A DNA stretch of 64,000 nt from Asterochloris sp. CNOR1 (lineage: Eukaryota; Chlorophyta; Trebouxiophyceae; Trebouxiales; Trebouxiaceae): NCBI GenBank assembly GCA_963969365.1, contig OZ017746.1, forward strand, positions 3,968,001-4,032,000, written 5' to 3'. Shown in pieces: positions 46,207 through 56,085 of this stretch. Both the position numbers and the translations under genes were made by a program. Below the pieces are notes generated by a model. That model was not told the DNA's origin, did not search any database, and saw only the letters and a program-made list of their open reading frames with translations. How positions within the stretch are numbered: the stretch's first letter is position 1; the number at the start of each line of letters is the position of its first letter.

Positions 46207-47032
46207 AAGAGCCCTGCCCGCGCTGCAGTGATGTCAATGCCTCCCTCCACAATGCAAAACTGAAGCAGCCAGAAGCCCAATTCTCTGTCCTTTGCTGTCA
46301 CAGAGACCGCACGAGAGGCTGCACCTCTGCACAACCTCGGCATGACACATTTAGTACTGCTCCTGACTAGAAACAATAGCTGACGAATTGCTGAGCACAA
46401 GACCTTTGCCTGTAGCAATTACTGCTCTGTTGCCATTTCAGTTTTCTGCTGCAGGGTAAGTACTTCCTATGCATGAATATTGCTCTGGCCACTCATTGTT
46501 TGCAGAACTCTGCTTCAAACAATTATTGTAGTGACACCAGTGGCAAGCATAAACATCATGCAAGCCTGCTGACTGCTGAGTGAACATTCTTGTTCGAATA
46601 TGGATCTGGAAATTATTTCAAGCAGTCGCGAGTGCACCTGCTAATTGCAGCAACAGCGGGTGATTGCAACAGCCTGCAGACTCCATGTAGAGATTGGGAG
46701 GTCAAGGATGAGTTTCAAGGCAGCGGCATTTCAATGATGAGTGCTGGCAGTGTACACGACAGCAGGCGACATTCCGGGCAACAGAAGCAATGGGGAAGGG
46801 CCCAAAAGATCAGATCAAAGCAGAGGGCGGTGGCTCCTCTGGGAATTGCAATGGTGGCTTGTAAGGGCTGCTGGCTGGGGTCGCAGGGACATGCCTGCAC
46901 GGAAGGGATCGGCCTGAGCATTGAGTGGTGGGGCTGGGATATTTGCAGAACCAGTCTGCAGGAGCATGCTATGACCAAGCAGCCCCAGCGCAGTGTTTAC
47001 TGCATTAAGGCTGTGGGGGCTGCTGTCAGACC
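46207..47032. other. Convergent intergenic region, protease homologue and lipase A
   Basis: About 830 bp between the stop codons of the protease homologue (46206, plus) and lipase A (47033, minus). The stretch at 46400-46620 is unusually A/T-rich for this window. A 172-codon open frame (46590-47108, plus) has no recognisable similarity, no splice structure, and overlaps lipase A codons; I do not call it. Confidence 0.4.
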
Positions 47033-50000
47033 CTACCAGAGAATGCTGGATTCACAGCGGTCAGGGGCAACTGGATGCTCTGCAACAAGCAGCCCCAGCG
47101 CAGCTTGACATGGAGGCGGAGGGGCTGCCGCAGAACCCCACCGGAGAATGCAGGATGCGTAGCGGTCAAGGGCGTGATGCTCGGCATTGGTAAACATGTT
47201 GAAGCGCCATGACCTCTCTGCCAGGGTGGCGGCCTCCTGATTCAGATGCAGTCCATTGTCCACATGCTGGAACCTGCAGACACGCCATGTGAGGCTGAAA
47301 CGGCCCTGCAAAGAGCCGCGTATGCAAGCACTGCATAAAGACAGCATGCAAGAGGCAACAGCCCGCGAGATAGTTGCTGATGTGCTGCTGCTGGTGCCAG
47401 AAGGGCCATGTTGCAGCCTGGATTTCTGCTGCAGACCACAGCAGGAATCTGCCTTGCCAGGGCCATTGTGCTCGGATGCAGTTGTGGCGCTAGTACTGCC
47501 CGTCTGCTGCAGACCTATTGAGGAGCAAAATGCCCCCCCAGTAGGGATTGTGATGCAGCAGGCCAGGCTGCAGGTTGGCCCTCTGGAGTCCAGATGCAAG
47601 CAACCGTCACGCCATCTGATTGGGCCATGCATGGCCAAGGAAGAACGCTACCCTGCCCATGGCGTGCAGTTTGAAATTGGGGGTCTCAGTCGAGCCCAGC
47701 ATGTCGCATCAGCAACCTCCCTTTTCAGTCTGCACCCAGGTCAGCAGGAGGCAGCAGGACTCACGTGAGGGCTGAGGGAAGGGCAGGGAGGGGGTCGCGC
47801 CCATTCACCACACGCACTGAACATCCCACCAGGCAGCGCACAGCCTTGCCCAGGGTGGCATTCCCGACCTTGGGGCTGCCAAAAGTGATACACCTGCAGC
47901 AGGCCACCTACATATTGGGGCAATGCTCCTTTGGTTTGTGTTCCCCAACCTTTGGGCTATTGCAGGTGATGCACCTGCAGACACAGCCACCCCAGGCTGC
48001 GCGAGAAAGCCCGGTTGTGCGTCTGGCAGTGCAATGCAGCAGAGCCTCAGGTGCAAGCAATCTGCTGCACATTGGAAACCATAGCAGAGCAGCAAAGGAC
48101 CCTGGGAAATTTTGCTGTTGCACCAAAGGCGGACAGATGCACTGCACCTGACATCAGAATTGGGCCACTCCATGGATGCCCAGAGAGCACCTGCAGCAGA
48201 CAATCACTCACTAAATTATTGACGGATTGCTGCCAGACATGCACGATATGTCACCTGCTGCTGCAGCATGGCTGCAACATGGGCCTTTGCAGTTAAAATG
48301 CGCCACATTCTTAGCACTGCCGACTTAGAAAAGCATGCTGACCTTTGCGCACAGACCCATGCATGTGCTAAGCTCTCAACTATGCTGCACACAGGGCGAA
48401 TGTCATGCTGGCAGCGCATCAACTGCACCAAGCAGGTGCTCGGCAACTGACCCAGCGTGGCCACAGCTGCTCCAGAGCTGTGCCCGCAGCAGATCACTCT
48501 GCCCGGCCACCTGCCGCCAGACAGCTCCCGCAGAACTGCGGCGGCATTGAAGTCGGGGCGCGCTGGGTCGCACAGGGCAGCCAGCTGCTGCAGGTAGCCT
48601 GCAGGCAGTCACTCACTAGGTGAGTGAAACCCATCAACAGAACAGTGACCACTTCGACTTCTGTGTGCAAGGGGTGGCACAAAGCGGCCAGCTGCAGGCA
48701 GCCTGCAGGCAGGTCAACAGAGAGACCCCCACCCACACATCAGCCACATTGGAGTCTGTGTGCAGGGGGTGGCACCTGGCAGCCAGCTGCTGCGGGCAGC
48801 CTGTCAGGCACGCAGTCGCAGGGGGAAGCCCCTCAGAGACCGTCGGCAATGTCATCAGATTCCTTGTACAAGGGTCACACACTGCAGCCAGCTGCTGCAG
48901 GTAGCCTATGGGCAGGCAGACCGGCACATTCACATTCCATCATGACACCACATCACTACATCCTGTGTGCAGAAGTTGGCACTGGGCGGCTGGGTGCAGT
49001 CTTGCAGCACATCAGCTATGTGAGCTGAGAGTGGGCATGATGAGGCAAGTAGAAACTTTTCTGAGGTAGGATTGGGCAGGCGGGGTGTGTGTCTCCCTCT
49101 GCAGGTACCTGCTGCTCTAATGCACCTGGATGTAATGCTGTCTGCCGGACAGGCTTGTGCCCTCCCCCTCTACATCAGGCACAGTGAGACTCCTCGTTCT
49201 TCATGGGGTGTCGATGCAAGAAAGGCGCTGACCTGAATGGGCTTTGGCTCCAGGGAACCTCTGCTGCAGGTAGTTGACTGATCTCGTCACAATCTGGACA
49301 TCCTGCAGTGCGCAGTGACGAGCACTCTGCAGCTGTAGCTGCCTCCGCCTAAAGGCATCAGACATGAGCATCTGGTGCACAAGTGTGAGCTGCACATCCG
49401 CGATTTAGACCATCTGGTGTGGCTGCACGATGCACCACAGGCAGCATCAGGTGCACCAGGCTAGCAACTGTGGTCCACTGCATTCTTTGGCAAAGCTGGA
49501 GCTTGCCTCAAGCAGCCTAGCAGGTGGCAACTGGCATGACAACAGATGTAGGGTTTAGGATTCAGGGTTCAGGCTTCAGGGACACGGCTGAGCACCTGCA
49601 GGCCCTGGTCCTCGCTGTGAGTACCTGCAAATGCAAACACGGCTGTGCCCGCATCCAGCCACCCGACATGTACCTGCAGCATGGGGACACCGCATCGCAT
49701 TCTGCAGTCTGTGTATGACACAATTCGCAAGTTGACTGCTCGAGGACATGCCATGTAATCGCTATAGGTGCACAGACCCTGCCTTGCTGTCTGCTATGCT
49801 GGCTGCAGCGTGCAGCGGCAGCTGGCTGGGTGCAACCCTGCAGCATGTAGCGCATGCCATGCCGCCTTCTCCACGCCTCAGTCTGCTCATGCAGCAGCAG
49901 CTGGCTGGGTGCAGTGCGGCAGCATGCAGCGCACTACATTCCTCCTGCTGCACCGCACAGTCTGCCGACGCAGCAGTGGCTGGATCAGTGCAGCTGCACT

Positions 50001-50230
50001 GCAGTCATCCTGGCATGCCACCCCTGGGTATGCTGAAGCAACAGGAGCTGGCTCAGTGTGGCCTATCAACCCCTTACCCACTTGGGTTTGCTCGTGTAGG
50101 GGGTCAACCACCAGTTTGCTGTTTGTCACGTCGGTCAGTCTCTGAAAGCTGGTGGCGTCATCGCAGCCAGCTGCCTGTGCCAGCAGCAGCGATTGGCAGA
50201 CCTTGCCAGACAAGACCACCTGCGGCGCAC
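47033..50230 (-). CDS. Class 3 lipase (alpha/beta hydrolase) with intact GHSSG, lipase A
   Basis: Class 3 lipases hydrolyse acylglycerols with a Ser-Asp-His triad. In minus-strand order: an N-terminal helix KVCQSLLLAQAAGCDD (about 50200), the oxyanion segment GTAVFAFAGTHSEDQ (about 49600-49680), FNAAAVLRELSGGRWPGRV, the nucleophile elbow ICCGHSSGAAVATLG (GHSSG codons 48471-48485), LWASMEWPNSDVR (about 48135-48175), CITFGSPKVGNATLGKAV (about 47830-47890), the aspartate motif VVNGRDPLPALP, HGPIRWRDGCLHLD (about 47590-47632) and the histidine motif NAEHHALDRYASCILR (about 47140-47190). All three catalytic positions are present. The stop is near 47033. The start is not resolved and lies among tandem repeats next to lipase B. 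The substrate cannot be told from sequence. Confidence 0.8.
47865..47985 (-). repeat. Exon start of lipase A duplicated in the intron, offset about 81 bp
   Basis: agtgatacacctgcag at 47884 (the start of the CITFGSPKVGN exon on the minus strand) recurs as ggtgatgcacctgcag at 47965. The intronic copy reads CITCNSPKVGEHKPKE. It keeps the acceptor-like sequence but loses the glycine and the downstream lipase residues. Confidence 0.8.
48565..49015. repeat. Minisatellite of about 100-bp units in a lipase A intron
   Basis: Units share gcacagggcagccagctgct followed by gcaggtagcctgcaggcag. Copies begin near 48571, 48677, 48770, 48880 and 48977 (the last is partial), each with a tgtgtgca run in between. 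Spacing is 93-112 bp and the copies are diverged. Confidence 0.85.
49795..50005. repeat. Three tandem units (about 78-86 bp) in a lipase A intron
   Basis: gcagcggcagctggctgggt (about 49810), gcagcagcagctggctgggt (about 49893) and cgcagcagtggctggatcag (about 49968) each precede gcagc-rich tails ending in catgcagcgc-like sequence. Confidence 0.8.
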
Positions 50231-50655
50231 CAACCCTGTCCCTCTGCAATAAGATCTTGGCAGAGATGTCCTCTCACCACCCCGCATGTCAGTGCGACAC
50301 CATGCTGGAGGCAACAGAAGTGAACCTCTGTGCATCCACCATGCCTTGGTTTCTGGGGCAGCCCAGTCAATTGGCACGACCTTTGCAAGACCCCTCCACA
50401 GCTTGTTGGGCAGCACAGGCAGCCTGGGCAGTGGGACACTGCAGCAAGACCCGTCAGCGGCTTGTGGGCAGCACAGACAGTGCGACCACTCCTTGACAAG
50501 ACCGTCGGGAGTTTGGTTGGCAGCACAGTCATGTTGCACAGCCATGTTGCACACACACACCCACCCACACCCACACACGCACAGATTCTGTGGGGCGGCA
50601 CAGGCAGCCCCTGACCTTGGGGAGGCCCCTGAGCAGCTTGTGTGGCAGCTTCACA
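50165..50655. repeat. Diverged tandem repeats between the two lipases
   Basis: A unit of about 60-110 bp containing ttg(c/a)caagacc... and cttgtgggcagcacag or gttgggcagcacag recurs from about 50195 to 50645. On the minus strand the units read LPNKLWRGLAK, HKPLTGLAAV, LPTKLPTVL and LPHKLLRGLPKV, related to the lipase A exon start LSGKVCQSLLLAQ. A (CA)n-like run lies at about 50556-50585. Confidence 0.75.
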
Positions 50656-53600
50656 TCATCCCGCTCCGCTGCTGTCAGGCTGTGTTCCACAGCATCCCTG
50701 CCTCCCTCGCGCAGCGAGCTTGATCCAGCCTCAAAGCTTGCAGCAGAGGGCTCCTGTTGGCCGCTGCCATGCAGGGCATCCTCGCGCCGGCTGGCAAAGG
50801 TGCTGGAACCAGCCTTCCCGTCTGCAGCAGGCGAGCCCTGCTGATTGCCCGCTTGCAGGCCATTCAGGCTCTGGCTGTGGGCGCTCCTGCTGCGGGCAGC
50901 AGCCGCGGCTGCCACAGCAGCAGCTGCAGCAGCCTCCGGCTCCTCGTCTGGGCCCAGCCCAGCCCCTACCTGGGCCCCTCCAGCAGCTTGCTGCTCAGCA
51001 GCGCCGTGGTCGGTAGCCTCAGGGTCCCTTGAGACAGGTCGGAGGGCTGCGGAGCTGCGGGAGGGTTTGCGCACCAGCCCTTGCGACTGGCCGGCCCCAG
51101 ACGGCCCAGCGTCCAGATCACCCGACGCGGCAGGAGTGAGAGTGCCATCCGACCACGTGTCTGGCTGCGTGTTGGACTCTGATGGGGCGTCAAAGCCCCC
51201 CAGCAAGGCTGCCTGGGCTGGCCATGTGACGGTGGGGACCTCTCCAGCCAGCAGAGCAAGGTTGCGCTGGCTGCGGACCTTCTGCTTGGCACAGAAGTGC
51301 GCCGGGTCAATCAGGGCCCGGCACGCTCCCCCTGCAGTGCGGGCAGGCACGTCCGAGCTGGCTGTGAAGCTGCGGAGACTTGCCCAGGCTCAGCCTGGCG
51401 CACCCCCCGATCTGCAGCGGCTTCCACACCTCTTGCACGCGACCTCTTGCTGCCCTGTCCATCCTGCACCATTCAGGCACCATGGATGCAGAGCGCTATT
51501 CCTCCTGCTTGCCCATCATGCTTAGCCTGGCTTCAATGTCTACTCTGTTTTGTCCCCACTTCCAATGTCTCCTACTGATTTTGCCCCCAACTTTCCTGTT
51601 GCCCTGCCGAAGGTGCACCCTTCAAGTACAGGCACCATGGCTACCAAAGGCGCCACTTGTCCCGCAAAAGATCGCTGGCATTCACCGGCAGGCAGGCAAG
51701 CCATCTTGCTGCCTTTGTTGTGTGGCCCATGCCAGCACTTTGGGGTTAGGGTCCAACCCCCTCTACACCTAAACTCTCTCTGCAGATGGCCACTCACCTT
51801 GCCCATCATGCTCAGCCTGGCTGCAGTCCCTGACATGGCGCAGCAGATCTCGCCCATACACCTCCAAGCGGTGAAACTGCATCCCGCGGCTGAGGGTGGC
51901 CACATTGGGCTGCTTGCCAGGCGCAAATGCTGTCTCACTGACGTAGATGGGGCCATGCTGCGGGGGCACAGCCAGCAGGGGGTGTCAGCACCGGGTGCAG
52001 CAGAACAGGGCAGCAGAGCTGAGCTGACCGACAAGCACAGCCGCATGCAGCAGCACATCTGGTGTGACTCAGCCCCTCTGGAGATCCACCCTCAAAAATG
52101 CATGGGGAGGCACCGCATTTGCCTTGGCCATTCTGCTGCATTATGCTCCTGTGCACCACATGGTACGCGGTGCTGGGTTCAGGCTTGCTCTTGGAGGGCA
52201 GACGTTCCATGCACCTGATCACAGCATCATTTGCCTTGTCCAGCAGTGCTGCATCATGATTGAGCAGGGCAACGCTGCGCACCACGTGGTGCAGGGTGCT
52301 GAGCTTGGGCTTGCTCTTGGAGGGCACAGGGTCCTTGTAAGAGAGTACACGATACGAGGTCGAGACCAGCCACCTGCAGAGCATGGAGAGCAACATTGCT
52401 GCATCTGAGCTATCTCAAATTACATTAACAGGCCTAGTGCTAAGCATGTCAGTTCCAAAGCCTGCAGCATGAAGAACAAGCTTGCTGCGACCCAGCCTTT
52501 ACAATGGTATCAGCAAGCACCATGGATTGAGAGAAGGGCCACAAGGCTACTGCATCAAGGCCATGCAAAGGCCATGCAGCATCAATCAGCCCCATACTGA
52601 GCAAACTGGCTGCCTCCAGGTCAGCCCATATGTGTCAGCGTGCCCCATGCAAAGCGGCGTGCTACTTCCAGGCTGCTCGACATGAGGCCAGCAAGGTCCG
52701 AGAGGTGCCACTCATCAGCCAGCACGACGACCAAATACGCATGTCCGTGACTGAGGGCAAGCAAAGCCCGTGCTGGCCCTGCCAGAGCAAAGCAGCCATG
52801 CCTCCAGCTTCCCAGTGAGATGGCCCTGACCATGCGCTGAACGCCCGGCTTTACTGAAGGCCCAGCTGCCCAGTGCCCAGCACCGAAGGGCGTCCTGGAT
52901 GGCGTCACTGCCCTAGCAGATGCCCAGCCAGCTGCTGGACTGCCGACACTCCATCATGTGCCATTTCCAGTCAGGCACTTTGCACTGAAGAGGCACCTGG
53001 CTGGTACATCTCTTCCAAGGCACCCGCCCAGCGAGGCAGGACAGCAGTGCGGCCTAAACCCTAAACCCTGCACCCTAACCCTGTCATGCACTATGTGAGC
53101 TTCAGCGCCCGCCAGCTGACCTGAAGGCCTCTACGAACTGCGAGTTCCCCACGCGTGGCGCTCCGAAGGTGATGCACCGCACGTCTGCGGTGGGCCACTG
53201 CAGGCCCGCCCAGCAAGCTGCGAGGGTGGCCACTGCTCCGCCGATGCAGAAGCCGGTGCAGATAATGCGTCGAGGGATGGTCTTACCTGCAGCAGGGTTT
53301 GGCCCAGTCAGGTGGTGGGGTGTGGCCGCCAAGCAGCGCCAGTCACGACGGCAGCACACAGACTGGTGGGGGGTGACAACGACAGAAGCGCCACTTGAAA
53401 GGCAGCAGAAAATTGGGTATGATGACAACTGGCAGTGCCAGTCGGAATGCGGCGACCCAGAAGTGAGCTGGTGGAGGGGAGTCTAGCTGTGATCCACTCT
53501 GGGTGTGGGACTGATGTTCAGTAGACGCCTGCACTTGCCTGTCATCTGTTTGATGACTTTGGACAGCGCTGGCTTCTTTAGCTGCTGAGGGGGCATCAGG

Positions 53601-54940
53601 AACTCATTGAAGATGTGGAGCCAGGGGGCGTGCACCTGCAAATGGCCAGTCCTGGCTTTTCTGTTGAACGTGCCTCATGCTCATCCCCGCCACACCAGAG
53701 TGGTCCCCATGGCTCGGATGCAGTCAGGTGTCTGCACCTGCAGACCTGCTGCTGTCGAGGCCAAGCACAGCACCTACGGGCAGCAGTGAGGGGCCACATG
53801 ATGCGCAGCTGCCAACCGGTGGATGTGTGGAAGCGGGGGAGGGCTGGGAGAGCACTCACTTCAACCCCCTGGATGGCCGAGGACAGCCAGTGGGGCGGTT
53901 CATTCTCCTGCCAGGATGAACCATTCAGTTGTCGATGGTACAGCTCCTGGTTGGCATCGGGGTTGGCTGTGGGCGTCTGCACCACAGGGGAGTGCAGCAG
54001 CCGTCATGGCATGAGCATTTGCAGCATCAGTGGCAGGCTGTGAGGGTCTGCAGCAGGTGTCAGGCCTGCAGATGTCATGGCATGGGCGCTGGAACCATGG
54101 AGCGTGCTGTCAGGGTCTGCAGCAGGTGCCAGTGCAGCAGCTGTCAGCATGTAAGCGCTGGCAGCATGAAGCAGCAGGCTGTGGGGGTCTGCAGCGGGTG
54201 CCTGTGCAGCACGTTTGCAGACATCACAAGCATGGAGCAGCACGGAGCAGCAGGCTGCAGTTGTGTGCAACAGATCGACACGACTGCACCATACGTCAGG
54301 TGTGCCCCTTGAGCAGAGGCACCATGAAGCAGCAGGCAATGGCGTCTGCAGCAGATTCCATTGCCTAAAATCTTGAGCTACATCACCGTGTCGCAGAGCA
54401 CTTTCTGAGCTCTGACAGGCAACTGACAGTGCAGTCATGCACCACATGGCAGTGATAGTGCTGCATGGTGCCAGGGCCTCACCCTGAACGCCAGCACGAG
54501 GATGCCATTCTCTCTGCGAAACCCAACCTGCAGGGCTGCTCCAAGCTTGCCTGCAGAGCGTCACGGGAGGAGTTTCTGATACTCGGCCAGCTGCACAGCT
54601 AGCAAGCCCAATAGCGCCATTTTTGGCAGCACGTGTCGCTGGCACTGGTGGCAGCGCACAGAATCCACAGCATGCGAAGCATGGCATCTTGCAGGCTGAC
54701 ACAGCTAGGTGCGTGACTGCAGCTGCAGATCAATGGATGTGCCGTGGCCGGGCACAGCAGGGGCAGCTCACAGTCAATCTGCTTGAAGCCATGGGCCAGG
54801 GGGCGCCTCGTGTGGGCTGCATGTGCATAGTGGTAGGCCTCACTGATTTTGCTGAGTAGGGGGCAGGACAGCTCATACTGAGAGGGGCTGTCCTCATGTG
54901 CCTCACTGATCCTTTTCAGCATGCAGGCCCAGCCAGTCAA
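50600..54940 (-). CDS. Class 3 lipase homologue with Cys at the nucleophile position, lipase B
   Basis: A paralogue of lipase A. In minus-strand order: LLSKISEAYHYAHAAHTRRP (about 54760-54850), ENGILVLAFR (about 54490-54530), ELYHRQLNGSSWQENEPPHW (about 53890-53960), WLHIFNEFLMPPQQLKKP (about 53580-53635), then the elbow RRIICTGFCIGGAVATLAA with TGC (53246-53248) where lipases have serine. Next come WPTADVRCITFGAPRVGN (about 53140-53200), the aspartate motif YRVLSYKDPVPSKSKP (about 52300-52370) and the histidine motif QFHRLEVYGRDLLRH (about 51820-51880). The Asp and His positions look intact, so only the nucleophile is changed. A long Ala/Ser/Gly/Glu-rich tail (about 50640-51300), probably disordered, ends LPHKLLRGLPK. 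Start near 54940 and stop near 50600 are approximate. It may be a catalytically altered or non-hydrolytic homologue. Confidence 0.75.
51500..51850 (-). repeat. Lipase B exon end duplicated in the downstream intron, offset 290 bp
   Basis: ttgcccatcatgcttagcct at 51509 copies ttgcccatcatgctcagcct at 51799. The copy at 51799 is the end of the exon encoding the histidine motif (RDCSQAEHDGQ on the minus strand) next to its donor; the other lies in the intron. Confidence 0.75.
52150..52335 (-). repeat. 126-bp duplication within lipase B
   Basis: ggcttgctcttggagggca occurs identically at 52182 and 52308, preceded in both by a gtgctg(g/a)g-ttc/ctt-(a/g)gg run and a ggt(a/g)cgcgg or gtggtgca run. On the minus strand LPSKSKPEPSTAYHVV mirrors VPSKSKPKLSTLHHVV. 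Both may be coding in one exon. Confidence 0.75.
53052..53086. repeat. Short interstitial telomere-like repeat (CCCTAAA type)
   Basis: cctaaaccctaaaccctgca followed by ccctaaccctg lies in a lipase B intron. CCCTAAA is the plant and chlorophyte telomere unit (TTTAGGG on the other strand). A degenerate tagggtttagg with cagggttcagg lies at about 49550-49580. Confidence 0.7.
54030..54355. repeat. 71-bp minisatellite in a lipase B intron
   Basis: gctgtgagggtctgcagcag (54036), gctgtcagggtctgcagcag (54107) and gctgtgggggtctgcagcgg (54178) are spaced exactly 71 bp apart. More diverged copies follow at about 54252 and 54333. Each unit continues with ggtg(t/c)cag/cctg and a gcagc(a/t)gtc run. Confidence 0.9.
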
Positions 54941-55230
54941 AAATCAGCCATGGATGCCCCCTGTCTGATCATGTACAGGGTGTAGCATTTCACTAGCTGT
55001 TTATTGCAGAGATTGGCAGTTGTGCAGGGGTCCTTAGCCCCATGCTCAGCATTTGGGCTTTGAGATCTGGCATCCCTGGCTTTTCCTTCTTTGATGTTCC
55101 TTCAGCTCCCAGAAACGTTTGCATGCTGCGAAGCACCATCCACCTTGCGCATTGCTCAGCCCACTGCTTCCCCAGACAAGTCTGGAGGTCCCAGAGCACT
55201 AGAAAAGCAACTGAAGCCAGACAGATCAGA
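54941..55230. promoter_or_regulatory. Divergent region between lipase B (-) and HINT (+)
   Basis: Fewer than 300 bp separate the apparent 5' end of lipase B from the HINT start codon, so a shared bidirectional promoter is likely. I see no clear TATA box or other named element. Confidence 0.4.
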
Positions 55231-56085
55231 ATGTCTTCAGAGGAAAGCAAAGCCAAAACTGCAGGCCCAGGGTGAGCTCTCGGAGCTGCCTGCCAAACGT
55301 CACACCTGAACATGCAGGATGGTGCAGGGATTCAGGGGAGCCCACCATTTTTGACAAGATCATTGCCAAGCAGATCCCTGCCGATGTGATCTATGAGGAT
55401 GATACAGTGTTAGCCTTCAGGTCAGGGGTGTGGACTGCCAATGCAGCAGCAGATCAGCAGTGCTGCTCACAGTTGCCATGTGCCACTGCAGAGACATCAG
55501 CCCACAGGCTCCTGTGCACTTCCTAGTCATTCCGAAGCACAGAGACGGCCTGACCCAGCTCAGCAATTCGACAGAGAAGAATGAGCCCGTGCTGGGCCAC
55601 ATCTTGCATATTGCCGGCAAGGTCGCAAAGCAAGGTATAATGGGGGCTCCCTCCTGTGAGGACGGCAGCTTGAGAGGTCAAGGCGGCCATGCATGAGCCT
55701 GCTCTCCTCACTTTATAGACAAACAAGAATGGGCATCTGCCTGCAGAGGGCTGTGAAAAGGGCTTCCGGATAGTTATCAACGACGGCCCTGATGGATGTG
55801 AGCTGCCAGCCTGACTGTGCTGGGGCTTGCTGTGCACTCGTCATAATGTCTGGTTTCTAGAGCATGCCTGACTGAGTGTCTAAGTTGCTGAATGCCTGGT
55901 AGAACAGTTCGCTGCACTGCCTCAAGATCTAGCTGCTGCGAGTGGCATGCCTGCTGCGTTGCCTCCTGCATGTTGATGGCAGAAGGCCTGCTGCGTGATG
56001 ATGCCCAAATGCTGCAGGTCAGTCTGTTTACCACCTTCACGCCCATGTGTTTGGCAAGCGCCAGATGAAGTGGCCTCCTGGTTGA
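55231..56085 (+). CDS. HINT1: HINT/HIT-family nucleotide phosphoramidase, complete
   Basis: HINT proteins hydrolyse AMP-lysine and other purine phosphoramidates. Exons 55231-55271, 55328-55420, 55492-55634, 55747-55797 and 56018-56085 join in phase (2, 2, 1, 1) to give 131 residues; human HINT1 has 126. The protein starts MSSEESKAKTAGPGDSGEPT, then TIFDKIIAKQIPADVIYEDD, DISPQAPVHFLVIPKHRDG, the GFRIVINDGPDGCQSV loop and the catalytic histidine triad HLHAHV, and ends with the family C-terminus GKRQMKWPPG. There is no obvious transit peptide, so it is probably cytosolic or nuclear. The exon 2 acceptor was chosen because it alone keeps phase 2 and gives the family N-terminus. The last exon is short and lies behind a 220-bp intron. 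Confidence 0.95.

Noticed and set aside
46590-47108. 172-codon plus-strand open frame between the protease homologue and lipase A
   Set aside because: No recognisable domain, no splice context, and its 3' part overlaps the lipase A histidine exon on the other strand.
48565-49015. CRISPR-like array
   Set aside because: The units are about 100 bp, diverged, lack short identical repeats with unique spacers and sit in a eukaryotic intron; this is a minisatellite.
50556-50585. CA-rich microsatellite as a promoter element
   Set aside because: It is a simple CACACCCAC run inside the inter-lipase repeat region; nothing shows a regulatory role.
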